Positions 51,617-60,292 of a stretch of DNA of 64,000 bases are shown here, piece after piece. Under the pieces are notes generated by a model. The model was not told where the DNA came from, ran no database searches, and saw nothing but the letters and a program-made list of their open reading frames with translations. The stretch is from positions 806,001 through 870,000 of the forward strand of contig OZ241987.1 of the NCBI GenBank assembly GCA_965204395.1, read 5' to 3'. This stretch comes from Bin87 sp965204395 (GTDB taxonomy: Bacteria; Chloroflexota; Dehalococcoidia; Lucifugimonadales; UBA3495). Position 1 is the first letter of the stretch, and every line of letters begins with the position of its first letter. The position numbers and the translations under genes were made by a program.

Positions 51617-53713
51617 CTAACGGCCGTTGCCGTAGGGTTCGATGAGGACCCTCAGGGTGCCGTCGTTTTCCTTACGCTGGGTGAGGAGCTTGTGGCCGGC
51701 TTGCTCGGTCCAGTAGATCACGTCGTAGATGTTGAGGGCATCGTGGAGTATAGCTTCGATGAACGAGGTGCGGTCGTACTCCATCTGACGGCTCAGGGCG
51801 GCGATTACGCCGGCGCAGTTCTTACCGCGCCCGTCGATGATGGTCCAACCGCTGCCGTTCTGGTGGCCGTTGCCGCTGCCGTTCCCGGTGTGGGCGGCCC
51901 CCACGGGCGCGCGAACGTCGATATGACCGCTCTTGCGGAGGTCGAGCTGTTCCTTGAAATAGGCAACGGCCTCCCACGCCACGGCGCGGTCCCGCTCGCC
52001 ACTGGAGCAGACGGCCCCGCGAACGCCCACGATATCAGGGTTGATGCGGGCCAGTTCGTCCAGGTTCTCGAGCTTGAGGTGGCCGCTGAGGGCGGTGCTG
52101 AGGCCGGCCTGCTTGGCCTCCATGACCATGTCCCGCAGGACGGGTTCGGGCATGAAGTCGAACAGGTTGCGGCCGTCCTTGGTAAGCGTGTCGATCAGGA
52201 ACCCGTCGCACTCGCCGTCCCTGGCAAGTTGGACCATCAGGTGCGGGTCAAGGCCGCCCTCGAAGAGCAGGTTGTCCGCAAACAGGGAGCCGATCAGCTT
52301 GGTGTCCGCGTTGCCGATGGCCGCGCGAGATTCCCGGAGAACCTCCACGGCTGTCTCGTAGTCGGCGACCTGGAAGCCCACCTTAACGGATGTGGCGTCC
52401 ATCATCGTCGCAGCATGGACGGCCATAGCGACCGTTCCGGGCTGGTTGGGAACGACGCCGAGGGTGACGCTGACGTGCTTGTGCGGCGGGATGATCTCCC
52501 GCACTTCCCGGACCAAACTGGGATGGGCGGAACCCACCAACGCTTCCTGGAGGTTCTTCAAGTCTATGATGTCGGCGCCGCCGCGGTCGGCTTCCAGCGC
52601 CTCGGCTTTGTTCTGTGCGCTGACCAGCAACATCATGCCGGACCCGCCGAGGTCATAATGGCGGCCGGGCTCCCGGTCCCCATTGAGCCACGGCGCGTGG
52701 GGGCGACCGTGGATCACCTCGCGCTGCGGTTCCCGGACGGCGGTCGGGCGCGGGATCAGGGGTTCCAGTTCGCGCCAAAGCGCGCCCTTCTGCTCGTCGG
52801 TGAGGTCGGACAACGGCGCGCGGACGCTGCCGCCGGCCATGCCCATCATCTCGCCCCAAGCCTTGCACATGGACACGGGCAGCGCGCCGCCGGTCCGCTT
52901 CATGGTGCCGCCCCACCACTTGTCGGACAGCGCCTTGATGTCCTTGAGGTGGCGGTTGTAGAAATCCATGTCCAGGTCGCCGTTGGTGGCCTTCTCGATG
53001 AACTGGACGTAGTAGTTGTGCAATGGGGTGTCGAAACGCCAGTCGGAGGTGTTGGCGAACATCACCTGCTGGTGGAAGCCCAACTCCCTGGCCTTGTGGA
53101 AGATCCACTCATCGGGCGTGCTGATGATAGCGTCGCGCCCGACCAGCAAATGGGTTTCGATGGAAATCTGCTGGTTGAAACTGGCTTCCTTGACGCCCAC
53201 GACGTTGGGTATGGCGCAAATCTGCTTGAGGCCCTGGGGACTGATGGTGATGCCGAACTGGGGGGAGTTGTAGAACATCATCGCCAGATCGGTGTTGTCG
53301 GCAACCTCCCTGACAAAATCCACCACCTGTTCCTCGGTCTTGGTGACCATGTAAGACGGCGCGATGATGAGGAGGTCGAACCCGCGTTCCTGGGCATACT
53401 CCGCCAACGCGATGCTTTCCCTGAGGGAGGTGTCGGTGACGTGGGCGCCGATCAGCCAGTGGCCGGCGGCCTCATCGGCAACCGTGTCCATGACGATGCG
53501 GCGTTCGGCCTCGGTAAGGCTCCAGAATTCGCCCATGTTCCAGGTGCATCCGCCGCCACGAACGCCGAGGCTCTGGACGTGTCGGACGTTGCTCCGGAGT
53601 CCTTCCGTGTCGACCCGGTTATCGGGGGTAAAGGGCGTGACCAGCGTGGTCCACTGCCCCTTGAGGTTTTGCCAGGCCCATTCCTGGGCTTCGTGCTTGC
53701 GGTAACCGGCCAT
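51617..53713 (-). CDS. Triple fusion: DapA-family aldolase + MfnB (DUF556) + TusA-like domain
   Basis: Protein of 698 residues from the ATG at 53713, preceded by AGGAGG. Residues about 15-330 are a dihydrodipicolinate synthase/N-acetylneuraminate lyase barrel: TLVTPFTPDNRVD, NMGEFWSLTEAER, YNSP with Tyr148, and Schiff-base Lys175 in VVGVKEAS. Residues about 361-592 match (5-formylfuran-3-yl)methyl phosphate synthase MfnB: LLVSAQNKAEALEADRGGAD, Lys386 (IIDLKN), Lys444 (SVKVGF), Asp508 and Lys512 (LIDTLTKDG), closing DIVGVRGAVC. A Gly/Asn/Ser linker then leads to a TusA-like domain (about 623-693) with Cys633 in GRGKNCAG and TEQAGHKLL. MfnB makes the furan of methanofuran from glyceraldehyde-3-phosphate; TusA carries sulfur. 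The joint function is unknown. The coxMSL genes follow. Confidence 0.85.
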   Translation of the reverse strand: MAGYRKHEAQEWAWQNLKGQWTTLVTPFTPDNRVDTEGLRSNVRHVQSLGVRGGGCTWNMGEFWSLTEAERRIVMDTVADEAAGHWLIGAHVTDTSLRESIALAEYAQERGFDLLIIAPSYMVTKTEEQVVDFVREVADNTDLAMMFYNSPQFGITISPQGLKQICAIPNVVGVKEASFNQQISIETHLLVGRDAIISTPDEWIFHKARELGFHQQVMFANTSDWRFDTPLHNYYVQFIEKATNGDLDMDFYNRHLKDIKALSDKWWGGTMKRTGGALPVSMCKAWGEMMGMAGGSVRAPLSDLTDEQKGALWRELEPLIPRPTAVREPQREVIHGRPHAPWLNGDREPGRHYDLGGSGMMLLVSAQNKAEALEADRGGADIIDLKNLQEALVGSAHPSLVREVREIIPPHKHVSVTLGVVPNQPGTVAMAVHAATMMDATSVKVGFQVADYETAVEVLRESRAAIGNADTKLIGSLFADNLLFEGGLDPHLMVQLARDGECDGFLIDTLTKDGRNLFDFMPEPVLRDMVMEAKQAGLSTALSGHLKLENLDELARINPDIVGVRGAVCSSGERDRAVAWEAVAYFKEQLDLRKSGHIDVRAPVGAAHTGNGSGNGHQNGSGWTIIDGRGKNCAGVIAALSRQMEYDRTSFIEAILHDALNIYDVIYWTEQAGHKLLTQRKENDGTLRVLIEPYGNGR

Positions 53714-53823
53714 TTCAGTCAGCCTCCTACAGCAGATTGATCCATACATCAATATCGGGCCAGGCCGAAGGCATGCCCGAATCGCTGGCGATAGTGTAAG
53801 GGGGCGGGCGCGACGCCGTCAAT

Positions 53824-53857
53824 AAAACCCGTTGACCGGGAAAACCCGTTGACCGGG
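53824..53857. repeat. Tandem 17-bp direct repeat (two units)
   Basis: AAAACCCGTTGACCGGG occurs twice in direct succession, about 110 bp upstream of the fusion gene start on its strand. It may be a regulatory binding site or simple tandem duplication. Confidence 0.8.
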
Positions 53858-53914
53858 CCGGGTCATTCGATTGTCGCGACTCCCGGAAAATGTACGCAGG
53901 CCGGCACCCTCCTG

Positions 53915-53970
53915 AAAAAAACCGTCAGCGGCCGGCTCTGCCGGGATTGAATCCCAGCAGAGCCGGCCGC
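53915..53970 (-). terminator. Strong hairpin terminator for minus-strand transcripts
   Basis: GCGGCCGGCTCTGC (53928-53941) pairs perfectly with 53957-53970, with an inner GGGAT/ATCCC stem; on the minus strand the hairpin is followed after 6 nt by seven U (53915-53921). A second hairpin, CCCAGGC/GCCTGGG (53973-53990), lies just before it. Good fit for intrinsic termination, or for an attenuator ahead of the fusion gene. Confidence 0.65.
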
Positions 53971-54500
53971 AGCCCAGGCGGTGGCCTGGGTTCAACGCGT
54001 ATCTGCTCCTTGCTGTTTCGGAGTGGCCGGGGCGGGTTTCAGGTTCGCACGTACCATGAGGTTCGCGGATGGTTGTGCGAGGCATCCCCCGCACCTACCC
54101 GGGGGCGGGTTTCGGGGATGATGGGTTGTTGTGATTCAACGATTGGCTCCTTTGGTTTGCTGGGTTGGGTGTCTGCCAGAGGTGAGGTTTCGATGGTCGC
54201 TGTCAGCCCCACGGCCGGGGGTTTTACGCAAGGTATTTTGACCACTGAAATTGGCAGACAGCGCGTGGGTCGGAGGAATTTCCTCCGTTCCGGTCCTCTC
54301 ACGGAATATCGAGAGAGGCGCGTGCGCTATACGCCCAGCGTGTGGATTGACGCTGGCCCCGTTGCAACCACGCCGGGTAAGAAGTGTTCGGCGCTGATCC
54401 TGGCGGAGACGGTTTTGCGATTTGGATTCTGACGGGTTGGCCGTGTACGACCGGGTTGGATCACCTCTGGCGAGACTGGAAAGGATGTTCTCACGCGCGT
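53915..54500 (-). ncRNA. Candidate long structured non-coding RNA (about 585 nt)
   Basis: Bounded by a consensus promoter (54507-54535) and a hairpin plus U-run (53915-53970), both on the minus strand. Inside are many perfect inverted repeats: CATCCCC/GGGGATG (54083-54120), TGTCTGCCA/TGGCAGACA (54170-54260), GGAGGAA/TTCCTCC (54272-54286), CCTCTC/GAGAGG (54295-54318), CCAGCGT/ACGCTGG (54335-54356). The RNase P signature GAGGAAAGTC, the SRP core and the tmRNA ends are absent. An 87-codon frame (54039-54302) has proline-rich content and no family match. It may be a free RNA, or a long leader of the fusion gene. Confidence 0.45.
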
Positions 54501-54506
54501 AGATTC

Positions 54507-54535
54507 ATTATGGGTTCATATGTTCGGTTTGTCAA
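54507..54535 (-). promoter_or_regulatory. Consensus sigma-70 promoter inside the gene-free region
   Basis: On the minus strand TTGACA (54530-54535), exactly 17 bp, then CATAAT (54507-54512). Transcription would begin near 54500 and run toward the terminator at 53.9 kb and the fusion gene. Confidence 0.65.
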
Positions 54536-54746
54536 GGGAGGCGCCGGTTTTTATGGATACACAGGACGGACTGGATCCGCCAGAGGCGGACAGGCTCTCA
54601 GCGTGAGCGGACTACGTCGCCGCAGGTAAACCACAAAAATGGCGCTGACCGGACACCGGAGGCACTCGGTGTCGTAGAACCAGGAAATTGGGGCGGCCCG
54701 ACGCGTTTCCGAAGATAACGTCCGCTGACGGTCCGGCCGGCCTCCG

Positions 54747-55571
54747 TCACTGCGGCTCTTGATCCGCCGGCTGGCACCTCGGGCAGAACCACGTGCTCCG
54801 GTTGCGCACCTTCAGCAGTTGGACTTCGGTGTCGCACTGCGGGCAGGGCAGCCCAGGCCCACGGGGAATTGTCCACGGAGCCAAGGCCGTGGGAGGGTCC
54901 GGCCACTCGGCATCCCGCGCTGCGGCGTAGGCTTCCACCGAGCGGGTCAACGCATCTTTGATGCCCCAATGCAGCCGTGAGAATTCGTCGTCCGACAGGG
55001 TGTTGGCCGCCCGTTCGGGATGGATTCCGGAAACGAACAACGCTTCGTCGGCGTACAGGTTGCCCAGCCCGGCGATGACGGATTGTTCCAGCAACAGGGC
55101 TTTGACCGGAGCCTTGCGATTGGCGAGCGCCTCAGCCAGCGCCGCGACGGTGAAAGACGGCTCCAACGGCTCCGGCCCCATCTTCGACATGGCATCGGCG
55201 GGGTCCGACAGGAGCCATAGATGCCCGAACTTGCGGGGGTCGATGAACCGCATCTCGCGGTCGTCGTCCAGCGGGAAGGTGTGGCGCACCATGGGCGGCG
55301 GTTCGCTGTCGCTGGCGTGTATCCTCAGCCGGCCCGTCATGCCCAGGTGCAGCACCAAGTATTCCCCGTCGTCCAGAGGAGCGATGAGGTATTTTCCCCG
55401 CCGGCTCAGATCGACAACGCGCCGTCCGGCGACACCCTCGATGAACTCCCCCACCGACGGTTGGTGGACGGTTCGGGCCCACGTGATGTCCGGCGCACCG
55501 AATTGGCGGCCAACCAGGCCGGAACGGATGAGGTACTGTCGGGTGTTTTCGACCTCCGGCAGTTCCGGCAT
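54747..55571 (-). CDS. mutM: Formamidopyrimidine-DNA glycosylase
   Basis: Removes 8-oxoguanine and FaPy lesions. The 274-residue protein begins MPELPEVENTRQYLI, with Pro2 (Schiff-base nucleophile) and Glu3; a conserved Lys lies in RRGKYLI, and IAGLGNLYADEALF with HPERAANTL marks the helix-two-turn-helix. The C-terminal zinc finger is CPQC...CPRC with 16 residues between the pairs. Follows ileS by 5 bp, so the two are co-transcribed. Confidence 0.96.
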   Translation of the reverse strand: MPELPEVENTRQYLIRSGLVGRQFGAPDITWARTVHQPSVGEFIEGVAGRRVVDLSRRGKYLIAPLDDGEYLVLHLGMTGRLRIHASDSEPPPMVRHTFPLDDDREMRFIDPRKFGHLWLLSDPADAMSKMGPEPLEPSFTVAALAEALANRKAPVKALLLEQSVIAGLGNLYADEALFVSGIHPERAANTLSDDEFSRLHWGIKDALTRSVEAYAAARDAEWPDPPTALAPWTIPRGPGLPCPQCDTEVQLLKVRNRSTWFCPRCQPADQEPQ

Positions 55572-55576
55572 ATCAC

Positions 55577-58500
55577 CTAGCTCGCCGACACTCGGCGCAC
55601 TCCCAGCGTAACCTCCATGCCTTCCACCTTGGCGGTTTCCGCATGGGCTTCCTCAGCCGGAGGTTCCGGCAGCAGGGCATCGCTCAGCGTCTCCTGCTTG
55701 ATGTAGTCACCGTGGCCGGACATCACACGAGCGACGTCATCCGGGCCCTGGTAATAGGTCACGATGTGGTCGGTGATTTCGAACCTTGCGCCCTTTCTGA
55801 GGTTCTGAATGCGGTGGGCCAACTCACGGGCCATGCCCTCATCGGCAAGCTCGGGAGTAATGGTGGCATCCACGGCAACCATGTAGCCGGCTTCCAACGC
55901 GACCGAATACCCGCCGACGGACATCACGGAATCGCCATCGTCGCCGGCTTCGAATTGCGCCTGGGCGTAGAGGTCCTGCTCCACCCCATCGGCCCTCAGG
56001 CGCTTGATGTTCAGCTCTTCGAGAATCTGCTCCGCCACCCAGTCCAGGTACTGCGCCTCGTCGGGCGTTCGGGTGCGGACCACCACCGAGGCGAGAGGTT
56101 GGCGCACCTTGAGGCCGGCCTTGCTGCGGGCCGCGCGGCCCATGCTGGAAACGCGAATCGCCAGCCGGGTGGCGTCCATGATGGTTTCATCGATCAACGA
56201 CGTATCAGCCACCGGGTAGTCAGTGAGGTGCACGCTGTCGGGAGCGTCCGGGTTGAACTTCAACTCCAGGTTCCGGTACATCTGCTCGGACACGAAGGGC
56301 GCGAGCGGGGCCATCAAGCGGGCCACGGTGGTCAGGCAGGTGTAGAGGGTTGCGTATGCCCCCAGTTTGTCGGCGTCGGCCTCGCTCTTCCAGAACCGGC
56401 GGCGGGAGCGGCGCACGTACCAGTTGGACAGCGTGTCGATAAACTCGGCGATGCGCCGGCCGGCGTCGGTGGGATTGTAGTTGTCCAGATGACCGTCCAC
56501 CACCTGGACCAACTGGTTGAGTTCCGCCAGCACCCAGCGGTCGAGTTCCGCCTCGGGACGCCAGTCACCGGGGATCTGGGACGGGTCGAATTCGTCGATG
56601 TTTGCGTAGTTGGTAAAGAAGGAATAGACGTTCCACAGCGTCAACAACACCTGGCGCAGGGTCTGCTGGACCAGCCGGTCGGAGAACCGCCGCGGTTCGC
56701 CCGGATGCGAGGCGGTGAACAGATACCAGCGCAGGGCGTCGGCCCCGTGGGCGTCCAGGATGGAATCGGGCTCGACGATGTTGCCCAACCGCTTGCTCAT
56801 CTTGCGGCCGCGCCCATCCAGGATCAGGCCCAGGCAGATCACGTTGCGATACGCGATGTCGTCCTGCAACAGCGTGGACAGAGCGTGCAGGCTGTAGAAC
56901 CAGCCTCGCGTCTGGTCAACGGCCTCGCAGATGTAATCGGCGGGCAGCCGGCCGTCTTTGTCGATATCCTTGTTTTCAAAGGGATAGTGCCACTGGGCAA
57001 GGGGCATCATGCCGGAATCGAACCAGCAGTCCATCACCTCGGGGATGCGCCGGAATGCTCCGCCGCACGAATCGGACGGGCACGGCCAGGTGACGTCGTC
57101 CACATATGGCCGATGAAGGTCCAGGTCTTCCAGATCCCTACCGGAACGCTCCGACAGTTCCTGGACGCCGCCGACGCAATCCATCTGCCCGCAGCGGTCG
57201 CACCGCCAGATGGGTATGGGCGTGCCCCAGTACCGTTCCCGCGAGATGGCCCAGTCCACGTTGTTGCGGAGCCACTCGCCAAACCGACCCTCACGGATGT
57301 GTTCGGGGTACCAGTTGATTCGGGAGTTGTTCCCTACGAGTTGGTCCTTGACGGCGGTGGTGCGGATGTACCACGAGGTCTTGGCGTAGTAGAGGAGCGG
57401 AGTGTCACAACGCCAGCAGAAGGGATACGTGTGACGGTAGATGCCCTGGTGATACAGCAGGCCGCGTTCGGTCAGGTCCGCTGTGATTTCCGGGTCGGCA
57501 TCCTTGACGAACTTGCCGGCGAATGGGTAGTCGCCAGTGATGACGCCCTGGAGATCCACGGGCTGCACAAACGCCAACTGGTGTTCCCGGCCCAGTCCAA
57601 GGTCTTCGTCGCCGAACGCCGGCGCGATGTGGACGATGCCGCTGCCGTCGTCCATGCTGACAAAATCAGCAGCGACCACTCGCGTGGAGTATGCGTCGGA
57701 GTCTTCCAGAGAGGTTTGCCCGTCGTCGTTGCTCACGAACTGCCGGATCGGCGTGCCGTACTTCGTGGCGTCGTAAAGCGGCCGATAGGACAGTCCCACC
57801 AGTTCGCTGCCTTTCACTTCCTGCGTTACCGTGTAATCGTCGGTCAAGACCCCGAGCAGCGCGGTCGCCAGCGCCATGCGGATGGTTTGCTCGTTGTCAT
57901 CCGTTGTTTCCACCACCGAATAATCGGCATCCACGCTGACTGCCAGGGCGGTATTACCGGGCAGCGTCCACGGCGTGGTGGTCCACGCGAGGAAATAGGA
58001 CGGAATTTCCAGAGATGCGCCGCCGATCCATTCGTTGGCTTCGAACTTGACGAAAACCGACGGGTCCGGGGTGTTTTCCCGGTAACCCAGGGCCACCTCA
58101 TGGGACGAAAGGCTCGAAACGCAGCGCGGGCAGTGGGGAGCGCCCCGCCGGTCCTGGTACAGCAGTCCGCGGTCCCACAGCCTTTTGAGGATCCACCACC
58201 CGGTTTCGATATAGTCGTTTTCCAGCGTGACGTACGGGTCGTCCATATCGACCCAGTAACCGATGCGGTCGGTCATCACCTCCCACTCTTTTACGTATCT
58301 GAAAACGCTTTCGCGGCAGCGGCGGTTGAATTCGGCTATGCCGAATTCCTCGATTTCCCGCTTGGTTGAGATGCCCAACTCCTGCTCGATCTGAAGCTCG
58401 ACGGGCAACCCGTGGGTATCCCAACCCCCCTTCCGGATGACGCGGCACCCTTTCATGGTGCGGTAGCGGGAGATCACGTCCTTGAAAACGCGAGCGAGCA

Positions 58501-58684
58501 CATGGTGAATGCCGGGGCTGCCGTTGGCGGTGGGCGGGCCCTCATACATCATGAAGAGCGGCGCGTCGGGCCGCTCCTCAGAGGAACGACGGAACACGTC
58601 CCGCTCTTTCCAATAATCCAGGACTTCCGCGTCCAGATCGGGGAAGCTGACTCGGCTGGAAACCACGTCAAACATAGCCGGCAT
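55577..58684 (-). CDS. ileS: Isoleucyl-tRNA synthetase (eukaryote-like IleS2 type)
   Basis: Class I synthetase of 1035 residues. The HIGH motif is PGIHHV (residues 57-62) within PPTANGSPGIHH, and KMSKR (628-632) within RGRKMSKRLGN. The editing domain lies about 190-400 (AWTTTPWTLPGNTAL). The C-terminal extension (about 840-1035) and the PGIHH form place it with the eukaryote-like IleS2 group known for low sensitivity to mupirocin, in contrast to IleS1. It has a promoter at 58755 and an upstream hairpin but no T-box motif. mutM follows. Confidence 0.95.
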   Translation of the reverse strand: MPAMFDVVSSRVSFPDLDAEVLDYWKERDVFRRSSEERPDAPLFMMYEGPPTANGSPGIHHVLARVFKDVISRYRTMKGCRVIRKGGWDTHGLPVELQIEQELGISTKREIEEFGIAEFNRRCRESVFRYVKEWEVMTDRIGYWVDMDDPYVTLENDYIETGWWILKRLWDRGLLYQDRRGAPHCPRCVSSLSSHEVALGYRENTPDPSVFVKFEANEWIGGASLEIPSYFLAWTTTPWTLPGNTALAVSVDADYSVVETTDDNEQTIRMALATALLGVLTDDYTVTQEVKGSELVGLSYRPLYDATKYGTPIRQFVSNDDGQTSLEDSDAYSTRVVAADFVSMDDGSGIVHIAPAFGDEDLGLGREHQLAFVQPVDLQGVITGDYPFAGKFVKDADPEITADLTERGLLYHQGIYRHTYPFCWRCDTPLLYYAKTSWYIRTTAVKDQLVGNNSRINWYPEHIREGRFGEWLRNNVDWAISRERYWGTPIPIWRCDRCGQMDCVGGVQELSERSGRDLEDLDLHRPYVDDVTWPCPSDSCGGAFRRIPEVMDCWFDSGMMPLAQWHYPFENKDIDKDGRLPADYICEAVDQTRGWFYSLHALSTLLQDDIAYRNVICLGLILDGRGRKMSKRLGNIVEPDSILDAHGADALRWYLFTASHPGEPRRFSDRLVQQTLRQVLLTLWNVYSFFTNYANIDEFDPSQIPGDWRPEAELDRWVLAELNQLVQVVDGHLDNYNPTDAGRRIAEFIDTLSNWYVRRSRRRFWKSEADADKLGAYATLYTCLTTVARLMAPLAPFVSEQMYRNLELKFNPDAPDSVHLTDYPVADTSLIDETIMDATRLAIRVSSMGRAARSKAGLKVRQPLASVVVRTRTPDEAQYLDWVAEQILEELNIKRLRADGVEQDLYAQAQFEAGDDGDSVMSVGGYSVALEAGYMVAVDATITPELADEGMARELAHRIQNLRKGARFEITDHIVTYYQGPDDVARVMSGHGDYIKQETLSDALLPEPPAEEAHAETAKVEGMEVTLGVRRVSAS

Positions 58685-58703
58685 ACCTGATCCACCCCTA
58701 TAA

Positions 58704-58760
58704 AGCCGACCGGCTCATTGGGCCCGGCCGACAGACTTTCGGCAATATTAGAGGATTATA
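58704..58760 (-). promoter_or_regulatory. ileS promoter and leader hairpin
   Basis: A perfect TATAAT on the minus strand (58755-58760) about 70 nt before ileS with a weak -35 (CCGACC at 17 bp), then a 9-bp stem with two G-U pairs (58704-58731) in the leader. No T-box AGGGTGG signature is present. Confidence 0.5.
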
Positions 58761-58810
58761 GCGCAACGCGCCGTCTCGGTCGGGCGATCATGGATTGACC
58801 GCCGCACGCG

Positions 58811-59611
58811 CTATTGCCAGAAGGCGTGAAAATGGTGGAGTGGGCCGTGTCCCCGCCCGATCGGGTACGCCGACCGTATCGCAGCCGTTACGTAATCCTT
58901 GGCTTGTTGCACCGCGTCAGGAACTTCAAGACCGTGCGCCAGGCCCGCGGCAACGGCGGAGGCAAACGTGCAGCCGGTTCCGTGGGTGTTGGTGGACGGG
59001 ATCCGTTCGGTCGTAAACTCCAGGAACGTTGCGCCGTCGTAGAGGATGTCGGTGGGCGGGCCATCACGATGACCGCCTTTGACAACCACGCACTGGGCTC
59101 CCATTCCAATAATTGCCTCGGCTGCACGGCGAACGTCAGCATCGGTACTAATGGATAAGCCAGTTAGATCCTCGGCCTCAGGGATGTTGGGAGTGACCAC
59201 CTTCGCCAACGGGATCAAGTCGTTGCAGATGGACGAAATCGCCTCCTCCCTAAGCAACCGGTCTCCGCTCTTGGCGACCATCACCGGGTCCACCACGAGG
59301 TTGGTGATCCCGTGGCGGCGCACGGCTTCCGACACCGTTTCGACGATAGCGGCGGAGGACAGCATCCCCGTTTTCACCGCGTCGGCGCCAATATCCGTGA
59401 TGACCGCGTCAATCTGGGCCGAGATCACATCGGTTGGGATCTCGTGAACGGCGGTCACACCGACGGTATTCTGCGCGGTTATCGCGGTGAGCGTGGAGGT
59501 GCCGAACACGCCCAGCGCGGAGAAGGTTTTCAAGTCGGCCTGGATCCCGGCTCCACCGCCGGAGTCCGAGCCGGCGATGGTCATTGCGGTAGGCGGCTTG
59601 GAGGTGTCCAT
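58811..59611 (-). CDS. thiD: Hydroxymethylpyrimidine/phosphomethylpyrimidine kinase
   Basis: Ribokinase-fold enzyme of thiamine synthesis, 266 residues, that phosphorylates HMP twice. TIAGSDSGGGAGIQADLKTFSALG is the substrate-binding start, VDPVMVAKSGDRLL the middle signature, and GTGCTFASAVAAGLA the anion hole with the catalytic Asp region. Start set at the ATG at 59611; a longer frame upstream is not conserved. It is upstream of nothing else in thi metabolism here; gene order is ThiD after a GYD gene, gap 32 bp. Confidence 0.94.
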   Translation of the reverse strand: MDTSKPPTAMTIAGSDSGGGAGIQADLKTFSALGVFGTSTLTAITAQNTVGVTAVHEIPTDVISAQIDAVITDIGADAVKTGMLSSAAIVETVSEAVRRHGITNLVVDPVMVAKSGDRLLREEAISSICNDLIPLAKVVTPNIPEAEDLTGLSISTDADVRRAAEAIIGMGAQCVVVKGGHRDGPPTDILYDGATFLEFTTERIPSTNTHGTGCTFASAVAAGLAHGLEVPDAVQQAKDYVTAAIRSAYPIGRGHGPLHHFHAFWQ

Positions 59612-59643
59612 GGAGAATGCCTGTCGTGGGCGCTCAGCCGGGG

Positions 59644-60027
59644 TTAGTCGGGATCGTCCGGAATGCGCCAATCATCGGAGTTGTCGGACTCATCCGGCCC
59701 GGCGGGCAGATTCATGGCGACGGCGGCGTCCCGGAGCATGCTGATGTGCTCTTCGTCGGACAAGACGCCCACCGGCATGGCGGGCAGGGTCTCGATGTTC
59801 AGGCCGGCCCGTACGCTCAACTCCAGGGACAGGCGCGCGGCGGACTGGTTGTCGGTGGCTTCGGTAATAATCACGAAGTCGTAGCGACCGAGCACCGCGT
59901 ATTGGGTCAGGACCTTGCTGGATATGGTTTCCACCGCGGCCGTGGCTTCGCCGAGCAGGTCCGGATTGTCCTGGCCCATGCGTCGACCGCGACCGGTGAA
60001 GTTGGCAAGCATTACGTAAAGAGGCAT
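59644..60027 (-). CDS. GYD domain protein
   Basis: Protein of 127 residues. The GYD core is LTQYAVLGRYDFVIITEATDNQSAARLSLELS, then RAGLNIETLPAMPV, a small ferredoxin-like fold found as stand-alone proteins in many bacteria; function unknown. The acidic tail DESDNSDDWRIPDD is not conserved. Start at 60027 (MPLYVMLANF); an upstream GTG-type extension of four residues is possible. Probably co-transcribed with thiD. Confidence 0.85.
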   Translation of the reverse strand: MPLYVMLANFTGRGRRMGQDNPDLLGEATAAVETISSKVLTQYAVLGRYDFVIITEATDNQSAARLSLELSVRAGLNIETLPAMPVGVLSDEEHISMLRDAAVAMNLPAGPDESDNSDDWRIPDDPD

Positions 60028-60292
60028 TATTGGCACCATGAGTGAAGTTAAAGGAAAGGAACCTTGAGTAGTATAGCACCAGAGGTTTCTGCCCCATTCC
60101 GGCGGCTCGTGCAGGATGTGCTTCCGTTTTGCTGGACAGGTCTGCCGGTTCCGCCTGCCACGCGACCGTACTCACCATTAAGCGAGTGGGGGCGCTAAAC
60201 CAATCAAATGACATTCACAAATTGAGCGTGCTATGATCCCGCCGTGATTTAGAGTAAAACGGCAAGCCAACTGGACCTACCGGAGGTATCCC

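Larger units (their letters stand above)
53714..54746 (-). other. 1-kb gene-free region rich in inverted repeats
   Basis: No convincing protein gene on either strand: candidate reading frames here are short, Pro/Arg-rich, and match nothing I know. The region instead holds two tandem 17-bp repeats, two strong GC hairpins, a consensus minus-strand promoter, and many local and long-range inverted repeats, listed separately. The part upstream of that promoter (54540-54746) also holds paired segments but no identified feature. Confidence 0.55.

Noticed and set aside
51497..53740. A 747-codon plus-strand frame opposite the fusion gene
   Set aside because: It is the antisense of a gene with clear catalytic motifs and strong ribosome site, and shows no domain.
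54464..54725. Possible group I intron core on the plus strand (GCGGACTAC at 54607 with AAGATAACGTCCGC at 54712, and CCTCTGGCG/CGCCAGAGG at 54464/54578)
   Set aside because: The P7-like pairing is suggestive, but the P and Q elements and exon sequences are not identifiable and the element would interrupt no gene, so chance is more likely.
55643..58369. A 908-codon plus-strand frame opposite ileS
   Set aside because: It is antisense of an unambiguous IleS with HIGH and KMSKR motifs; artefact of high GC.
58690..58810. T-box leader upstream of ileS
   Set aside because: There is a leader hairpin but no AGGGTGG antiterminator sequence or specifier loop; the leader is too short.
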